A stretch of DNA of 9,202 nucleotides from Pseudomonadota bacterium (GTDB taxonomy: Bacteria; Myxococcota; Myxococcia; Myxococcales; Anaeromyxobacteraceae). Both the position numbers and the translations under genes were made by a program. Shown in pieces: positions 5,273 through 9,202 of this stretch. The stretch covers positions 1 through 9,202 of the forward strand of contig JAEYZK010000440.1 in NCBI GenBank assembly GCA_023428085.1. Direction: 5' to 3'. Every line of letters starts with the position of its first letter. The first letter of the stretch is position 1. The notes below the pieces were generated by a model, which was given only the letters and a program-made list of their open reading frames with translations, made no database searches and was not told the origin of the DNA.

Positions 5273-6316
5273 TCACCGCGCCGGAGGTCCCTCGTCGCTC
5301 GCCCGCGCCACCAGCTCGATCGGCCAGCGCTCCTGGACCGGCGGCGGCTTCCGCCTGGCGTCCGGCGCCGCGAGCCGCGCCAGCATCGCCTCGGCGAGCC
5401 GCTGGCCCAGCGGGCGGTAGGCGACGCGGAAGCCGGTGAGCTGCGGCGAGAGGTACTCGGCGAGCTCGCCGGTGAGCACGCCGCCCGAGACGGCGAGGTC
5501 GCGCCCCGGGCGCAGGCCGAGCTCGCTCAGCCGCCGGTACGCGCCGATGGCCATGCAGTCGCTCTGGAACAGGATGGCCGTGGGCCGCCGGCGGGCGGAC
5601 ACCTCGAGCGCCGCCTGCGTGATCCGGTAGCCGCCGCGCTCGGAGAGCTCGTCCCGGTAGACGAGCTCCTCCGGCGCCTGGAGCCCCTGCGCCTGGAGCG
5701 CACGCCGCCACGCCTTCAGGTAGACGTGTCCCTGCATCGCGTCGTCGGCGGGGACGCCGATCGCGATCCGCCGGTGTCCGAACCCGGCGAGCCGCGCCAC
5801 CGCCGCCTGCGCGCCGGCCTCGAAGTCGAGGTCCACCCACGGGTGCACGCCGCCGGAGCGGCTCCGCCCGAACGCGACGAACGGGAACCCCTTCTCGGCG
5901 ACGTACGCGAGGCGCGGGTCGGCCCCCCGCGTGCCGGCGAGGATGAGCCCGTCCACCGCGCGCCGCTCCACCATGCGCCGCACCTGCCCGAGCTCGGTCT
6001 CGTCGGAGCGGCCCTGCACGAGCACGAGGTCGAGCGCCTCGGGGGCGAGCACCGACTGGATCCCGTTCGCGAGCGGGAAGAAGAGCGAGAGCGTGTAGCT
6101 CTCGTCGGGCCCCTTCGCCGGCAGCATGAGGCCGATGGTGCTCGACCGGCCCTGGCGGAGGCTGCGCCCGGCCTGCTGCGGCGCGTACCCGATCCGCGTC
6201 GCGGTGGCGACCACGCGCCGGCGCGTCGCGGCGCTCACCTCGTCGCTGCCGTTCAGCGCGCGCGAGACGGTCGCGATCGAGAGGTTGAGGTGGTGGGCCA
6301 GCTCGCGGATGCCCAA
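5273..6316 (-). CDS. LacI-family transcriptional regulator (TTG start)
   Basis: The 347-residue protein has the normal LacI length. Residues 2-21 are the helix-turn-helix ('IRELAHHLNLSIATVSRALNG'-type elements), and residues about 46-57 the hinge ('QQAGRSLRQGRS'). From residue 59 ('STIGLMLP') to about 337 is a periplasmic-binding-protein-like effector domain, with 'AVDGLILAGTR' (120-130), 'GHRRIAIGVP' (180-189) and 'AILFQSDCMAIGAYRRL' (247-263). The usual 'GfDd' effector-contact motif is replaced by 'SGGVLTGE' (277-284), so the corresponding binding Asp is absent. The ligand may be atypical or lost. The start must be TTG 6316: an in-frame TAG lies only nine codons upstream (6343-6341), and GGAGGG (6330-6325) sits eight bases before the TTG. 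Members are dimeric DNA-binding repressors or activators responding to sugars or nucleobases. No transport or sugar-catabolic gene adjoins it, so its regulon is probably elsewhere or includes itself. Confidence 0.93.
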   Translation of the reverse strand: MGIRELAHHLNLSIATVSRALNGSDEVSAATRRRVVATATRIGYAPQQAGRSLRQGRSSTIGLMLPAKGPDESYTLSLFFPLANGIQSVLAPEALDLVLVQGRSDETELGQVRRMVERRAVDGLILAGTRGADPRLAYVAEKGFPFVAFGRSRSGGVHPWVDLDFEAGAQAAVARLAGFGHRRIAIGVPADDAMQGHVYLKAWRRALQAQGLQAPEELVYRDELSERGGYRITQAALEVSARRRPTAILFQSDCMAIGAYRRLSELGLRPGRDLAVSGGVLTGELAEYLSPQLTGFRVAYRPLGQRLAEAMLARLAAPDARRKPPPVQERWPIELVARASDEGPPAR

Positions 6317-6324
6317 GGGTGCTT

Positions 6325-6330
6325 CCCTCC
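6325..6330 (-). promoter_or_regulatory. Ribosome-binding site supporting the TTG start of the LacI-type gene
   Basis: GGAGGG on the - strand lies eight bases before the TTG at 6316. It sits between the upstream gene's TAG (6343-6341) and the TTG, so it decides the non-ATG start. Only 24 bp separate the two genes, so the regulator may be read through from the metallopeptidase gene. Confidence 0.7.
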
Positions 6331-6340
6331 GCGCGCGAGT

Positions 6341-6880
6341 CTACTCCCGTTCCGGCCGTCGCTGGGCCTCGCCTTCAGCATCCCCCGCCGGCACGAGCTG
6401 CCGGAACAGGCTCGACTCCCGGCGAAAGAAGCCCTCGGTGTGGAACGACTCGTCGAGCCCGAGCAGCTCGTAGTCGAGGTGGTGGACGAGCTCGTGGAGC
6501 AGCGTGCGGAGGAACGTCCGGAACGCGACCACCCGGCCCCTCCGCGCCGTCCGCATCCAGACGCGGATCGCGGGCGGCCCGTCGTCGCCGGGCTCCGGCA
6601 CGTACAGCCCGTGCAGCTCGTGCGTCGCGCCGCGCGGTCGGACGGCGTGGATCTCGAGCCGCGGCGGCCGCACGCCGAGGGCGCGGCACAGGCCCGCCGA
6701 CACCGCGAAGGCGCTCCGCGCGACCGCCTCCCCGTCGTCGTCCGCGAGCGCCTGCCGCAGCGCCGCGACCGCGGGGTGCAACCGCGCGGCGCCGGGGACG
6801 GCGATCGCCGGGACCTCGTCGCTCCTCCGGTAGGTGGCCTGGCCGCGGCGGGTCAGGCGCCGGTAGTACGCGAACGGCAC
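6341..6880 (-). CDS. Putative zinc metallopeptidase (HExxH zincin), uncharacterised
   Basis: The predicted protein has 179 residues with the motif 'TLLHELVHHLDYELL' (residues 127-140). H129, E130 and H133 form an HExxH zinc-binding and catalytic site. It continues into 'GLDESFHTEGFFRRESSLFRQL' pieces (141-162), where H147 or E155 could be the third ligand. Residues 107-128 ('VWMRTARRGRVVAFRTFLRT') and 'ATHELHGLYVPEP' (85-97) suggest a compact minigluzincin/SprT-like domain. No signal peptide or membrane segment is visible, so an intracellular protease is inferred; the substrate is unknown. The start is GTG 6880. The frame has no ATG after 7084, and the longer form would overlap the whole DUF2203 C-terminus in another frame. 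The site GGAGG (6896-6892) is 11 bases upstream, inside a small hairpin. The gene lies 17 bp downstream of DUF2203 on the same strand, giving a likely two-gene operon, and 24 bp before the LacI-type gene. Confidence 0.82.
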   Translation of the reverse strand: MPFAYYRRLTRRGQATYRRSDEVPAIAVPGAARLHPAVAALRQALADDDGEAVARSAFAVSAGLCRALGVRPPRLEIHAVRPRGATHELHGLYVPEPGDDGPPAIRVWMRTARRGRVVAFRTFLRTLLHELVHHLDYELLGLDESFHTEGFFRRESSLFRQLVPAGDAEGEAQRRPERE

Positions 6881-6881
6881 G

Positions 6882-6896
6882 GGAGGCGCAGCCTCC
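6882..6896 (-). promoter_or_regulatory. RBS-containing hairpin at the DUF2203/metallopeptidase junction
   Basis: On the - strand GGAGGC (6896-6891), loop TGC and GCCTCC (6887-6882) form a 6-bp stem. It occupies nearly all of the 17 bases between the DUF2203 TGA (6900-6898) and the GTG start (6880). The GGAGG in the first arm is the only RBS candidate. A ribosome finishing DUF2203 would melt the stem, which suggests translational coupling. Folding and effect are inferred. Confidence 0.5.
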
Positions 6897-6897
6897 G

Positions 6898-7338
6898 TCA
6901 GTTCATGTACGTCGGCGGCCGGACCTCGATCCCCTCGATCGGCCGGCGCCCGGCGAACCCTTCCTCGAGGCCGTGCCAGTGCGTGACCGCCGGCTCCCCG
7001 AACTGCCAGCAGAGGAACACGGGCTCGTCGTCCTGCACGGCGTAGAAGTCCACGAGCCCCGCCTCGAGGTCCTTCACGAGGCACCCCATCGCGTTCATCC
7101 GCTCCACGGCCGCAGTGATCTCGGCCGCGAGCGCGACGAGGCGGCGCGCGTCCTCCTCCCGCCCGGCCGGGGGCTCCACGCGCTCCTGGAGGAGCTCCAG
7201 CGCCAGGCCGGACCCGAAGGACTCCATGAGCGGGGCCAGCTCCGCGCGGACGCGCGCGACCCTGCCGAACTCGATCTCGAGGGCCCCGACGAGCCCGTTC
7301 GCCTCCTCGATGGTGAAGAACCGTGGGCCTTCTTCCAT
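6898..7338 (-). CDS. DUF2203 family protein
   Basis: The 146-residue protein matches the DUF2203 family by its opening 'RFFTIEEANGLV' (residues 6-17), a long helical middle with an acidic/basic heptad-like pattern (about 18-95, probable coiled coil or helical hairpin), and the conserved end 'VFLCWQFGEPAVTHWHGL' (107-124) followed by 'GFAGRRPI' (127-134). The function of the family is unknown. The conserved Cys110, Trp111, His120 and His122 hint at a metal or ligand site, but this is inference. ATG 7338 is chosen because AAGG (7351-7348) precedes it by nine bases and the N-terminus then matches the family. An in-frame ATG at 7356 would add six residues and would coincide with the likely transcription start from the -10-like TATAAC at 7368-7363. 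It is divergent from ffh and first in a probable operon with the HExxH protein. It is soluble, with no membrane segment. Confidence 0.9.
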   Translation of the reverse strand: MEEGPRFFTIEEANGLVGALEIEFGRVARVRAELAPLMESFGSGLALELLQERVEPPAGREEDARRLVALAAEITAAVERMNAMGCLVKDLEAGLVDFYAVQDDEPVFLCWQFGEPAVTHWHGLEEGFAGRRPIEGIEVRPPTYMN

Positions 7339-7362
7339 GGGCGGAAACCTTAGCATGGCCGT

Positions 7363-7369
7363 GTTATAA
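7363..7369. promoter_or_regulatory. -10-like element shared by the DUF2203 and ffh promoters
   Basis: GTTATAA at 7363-7369 is the only clearly AT-rich patch in the divergent region. Read on the - strand it gives TATAAC, which would start transcription near 7356. Read on the + strand it gives TTATAA, which would leave a leader of about 75 bases for ffh. I cannot find a good -35 at 16-18 bases on either side (a TTGCCG on the - strand is about 20 bases away), so this is tentative. Confidence 0.4.
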
Positions 7370-7370
7370 G

Positions 7371-7386
7371 CGCGGCCCCGGCCGCG
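7371..7386. promoter_or_regulatory. GC palindrome in the ffh leader / upstream of DUF2203 promoter
   Basis: CGCGGCC (7371-7377) and GGCCGCG (7380-7386), with a two-base centre, form a 16-base palindrome next to the TTATAA element. It would sit at the very 5' end of the ffh transcript and in the -10/-35 spacer of the DUF2203 promoter. It is a possible operator or leader hairpin, but chance is plausible at this GC content. Confidence 0.3.
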
Positions 7387-7452
7387 GGCGGCAACCATGC
7401 CCAGCCGGCTTCCGGCGCGGGGCGAGAGCCCCCGGACAACCAGGACTCCACA

Positions 7453-9108
7453 GTGCTCGAGACGGTCAGCAGAGGGTTCAAGGCGGCCCGGAACAAGCTC
7501 CAGGGCCGCGCCGAGATCACCACCGACGTGGTGGACGACGCGCTGCGCGACATCCGCGTCTCGCTCCTCGAGGCGGACGTGTCGTTCGAGGTCGTGAAGC
7601 GCTTCGTCTCCCGGGTCCGCGAGAAGGCGGTCGGCGAGGTGGTGGACGTCAAGGTCCGCACCGAGAAGGGGCTGCTCCGCGTCACCCCGCAGGACCACTT
7701 CGTCAAGATCTGCCACGACGAGCTCGAGGCCCTCATGGGCCCGGTGGACACGTCGCTGCGCGCGGGCGAGAAGGGCCGCCCGACCGGCGTGATGATGATC
7801 GGCCTCCAGGGCTCGGGCAAGACGACCACCGCCGGCAAGATCGCGAACCGGTACCTCAAGGAGGGCAAGAGGCCCCTCCTCGTCGCCGCCGACGTCTACC
7901 GGCCCGCGGCCGTGGACCAGCTCAAGATCCTCGGCCAGCAGCTCGGGGTCCCCGTGTTCCACGAGCCCGGCCTCTCGCCGCCGGAGCTCTGCCGGCGCGC
8001 CCTCGAGCTCGCGCAGAAGGACAGGCAGCAGGTCGTCATCTACGACACCGCCGGCCGCCTCGCGATCGACGAGCCGCTGATGGCGGAGCTCGAGGAGATC
8101 AAGCGCGCGGTCGCGCCGGAGAACGTGCTCCTCGTCGCCGACGCGATGATCGGCCAGGACGCGGTCAAGACCGCGGCCGAGTTCGACCGGCGGCTCTCGA
8201 TCGACGGCTTCATCCTCACGAAGCTCGACGGCGACGCGCGCGGCGGCGCCGCCCTCTCCATCAAGGAGGTCACGGGCAAGCCCATCAAGTTCCTCGGCAT
8301 GGGCGAGACCCTGGACCGCCTCGAGGAGTTCCGGCCCGAGGGCCTCGCCTCCCGCATCCTCGGGTTCGGCGACATCGTCGGCCTGGTCAAGGACTTCGAG
8401 CAGCACGTCGACGAGGAGCAGGCCGAGGCCGACGCGCAGAAGATCCTCTCGGGCCAGTTCACGCTCGAGGACTTCGTCAACCAGATCCGCCTCGTGCGGA
8501 AGATGGGCCCGCTCGGCGAGCTGATGGAGAAGTTCCCGCTGTTCGGGGAGCTGCCCGAGGGGTTCCAGTTCGACGACTCGGCGCTCACGCGGATCGTGGC
8601 GATGGTCGACTCGATGACGCCCTCCGAGCGGCAGCGCCCGGACTCGATCACCGACGGCCGCGTGCGCCGGATCGCGAAGGGCTCCGGCCGGACCGAGAAG
8701 GACGTCCGCGACCTGCTCAAGCAGTACACCGCGATGCGCGGGGTGATGAAGCAGATCGGCGACGCGCCGGGCCTGCTCTCCCGCCTGCCGGGCGTGAAGC
8801 AGCTCATGCAGCTCCGCAAGCTGCAGGGCAAGGGCATGGACGACGTGCTCGGCCCCGACGCCGCCGCCGTCGAGCGCGCGCTGCAGGGCGGGATGGGGAT
8901 GGACCCCCGCGCGATGGCGCAGGCCGCCGGGCTGCCGAAGGGCTACACGCCGCCGATGTCCGCCGGCGCGATGGCCCGCGCGCGCATGATGGGCTACGCG
9001 CCCGAGCCGATCTCCGTCGAGTCGAAGAAGGAGCGCGAAGCGCGAGCCAAGAAGCGAAAGGCCGAGCGGCAGGCGCGCAAGAAGGCGCGGAAGCGGAACA
9101 AGCGGTAG
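7453..9108 (+). CDS. ffh: Signal recognition particle GTPase Ffh (SRP54) with extended basic tail
   Basis: The 551-residue protein binds signal sequences and 4.5S RNA and delivers ribosomes to FtsY at the inner membrane. The N domain is at 1-95, opening 'MLETVSRGFKAARNKLQGR'. The G domain is at about 110-300, with G1 GLQGSGKTTT (117-126), G2 DVYRPAA (147-153), G3 DTAGR (198-202), G4 TKLDGDARGG (256-265) and the closing GMGE (282-285). The Met-rich M domain is at about 325-460, with the finger loop after 'VRKMGPLGELM' and the RNA-binding motif 'RIAKGSGRTEKDVRDLLKQY' (406-425). Family members usually stop near residue 450. Here about 90 more residues follow: a Met/Gly/Ala-rich linker (461-515), then a highly basic Lys/Arg tail (525-551). 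GTG 7453 is the start, matching the family N-terminus, with AGGA (7442-7445) seven bases upstream. It is divergent from DUF2203. Confidence 0.97.
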   Translation: MLETVSRGFKAARNKLQGRAEITTDVVDDALRDIRVSLLEADVSFEVVKRFVSRVREKAVGEVVDVKVRTEKGLLRVTPQDHFVKICHDELEALMGPVDTSLRAGEKGRPTGVMMIGLQGSGKTTTAGKIANRYLKEGKRPLLVAADVYRPAAVDQLKILGQQLGVPVFHEPGLSPPELCRRALELAQKDRQQVVIYDTAGRLAIDEPLMAELEEIKRAVAPENVLLVADAMIGQDAVKTAAEFDRRLSIDGFILTKLDGDARGGAALSIKEVTGKPIKFLGMGETLDRLEEFRPEGLASRILGFGDIVGLVKDFEQHVDEEQAEADAQKILSGQFTLEDFVNQIRLVRKMGPLGELMEKFPLFGELPEGFQFDDSALTRIVAMVDSMTPSERQRPDSITDGRVRRIAKGSGRTEKDVRDLLKQYTAMRGVMKQIGDAPGLLSRLPGVKQLMQLRKLQGKGMDDVLGPDAAAVERALQGGMGMDPRAMAQAAGLPKGYTPPMSAGAMARARMMGYAPEPISVESKKEREARAKKRKAERQARKKARKRNKR

Positions 9109-9135
9109 CGGGCGGGGGCCCCTGCGAAGCCGGGG

Positions 9136-9152
9136 GAGGGGTGCAGCCCCTC
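9136..9152 (+). terminator. Weak hairpin downstream of ffh
   Basis: GAGGGG (9136-9141) and CCCCTC (9147-9152) around a five-base loop form a 6-bp GC stem 27 bp beyond the ffh stop, with no T tract. The rest of 9109-9202 holds no gene that I can see. In many bacteria ffh is followed by rpsP, but the window ends before this can be judged. Confidence 0.3.
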
Positions 9153-9202
9153 GACGCGGGGCAGCCGCGCACAGCCGCGAAGCGGCGAGCACGGCCCAGG
9201 GC

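Noticed and set aside
3641..7045. A 1134-codon open frame on the + strand across the OYE, VOC, LacI and metallopeptidase genes.
   Set aside because: It is antisense to four clear family members. Its translation is Arg/Pro/Ala/His-rich low-complexity sequence, expected opposite GC-biased codons.
7397..7597. A short + strand ORF starting at ATG 7397 as the true ffh start or a leader peptide.
   Set aside because: It is in a different frame from ffh, has no RBS and overlaps ffh deeply. The GTG at 7453 gives the conserved Ffh N-terminus.
6898..9192. A long - strand open frame (764 codons) running opposite ffh into DUF2203.
   Set aside because: The part opposite ffh is a compositional shadow (Leu/Arg/Ala/His-rich). 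Only the end from 7338 down to 6898 is the real DUF2203 gene.
9109..9202. An SRP RNA (ffs) or rpsP gene immediately after ffh.
   Set aside because: No conserved SRP RNA tetraloop/symmetric-loop motif or ribosomal protein S16 start can be seen in the remaining 94 bases.

Overview
The window is very GC-rich (well over two thirds G+C by eye, with strong G/C bias at third codon positions, so long spurious open frames appear on both strands). The product set and protein style (Ffh with a long basic tail, DUF2203 protein, TTG/GTG starts, frequent divergent and convergent gene pairs) suggest a Myxococcota chromosome, possibly Anaeromyxobacter-like. This is a recognition-based guess, not a search result. 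I see no rRNA, tRNA, CRISPR array, insertion sequence or phage gene. The content looks like ordinary chromosome.

Layout from left to right. (1) The C-terminal end of an unrecognised + strand protein runs in from the left edge. (2) A + strand stand-alone metallo-beta-lactamase-fold protein (500-1234) keeps the complete iron-ligand set of flavodiiron proteins. (3) A 240-bp spacer between convergent genes holds three successive imperfect palindromes of one repeat family. (4) A - strand glyceraldehyde-3-phosphate dehydrogenase (1475-2470) is divergent from (5) a + strand GlxA-type AraC regulator (2567-3553). (6) The regulator converges, with a 15-bp gap, on a - strand Old Yellow Enzyme-type flavin oxidoreductase (3569-4627). 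Upstream of it on the same strand lie (7) a small PhnB-like VOC protein (4742-5164) and (8) a LacI-family repressor with a TTG start (5273-6316), followed by a strong hairpin. (9) A likely two-gene - strand unit follows, encoding a DUF2203 protein (6898-7338) and, 17 bp downstream, a HExxH putative zinc metallopeptidase (6341-6880). Their junction is a small hairpin that contains the second gene's ribosome-binding site. (10) Divergent from this unit is ffh (7453-9108), the GTPase of the signal recognition particle, with a C-terminal extension of about 90 residues.

Functionally this is a mix of housekeeping (GAPDH in glycolysis/gluconeogenesis, Ffh in co-translational membrane targeting), redox/electrophile chemistry (flavodiiron-like MBL, OYE, VOC) and local transcription factors (GlxA-type AraC, LacI). 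I see no convincing dedicated new system. The most interesting items are the flavodiiron-like stand-alone MBL protein, the DUF2203/metallopeptidase pair with its RBS hairpin, the triplet of palindromic repeats, the LacI protein lacking the usual effector-binding Asp motif, and the long basic tail of Ffh.
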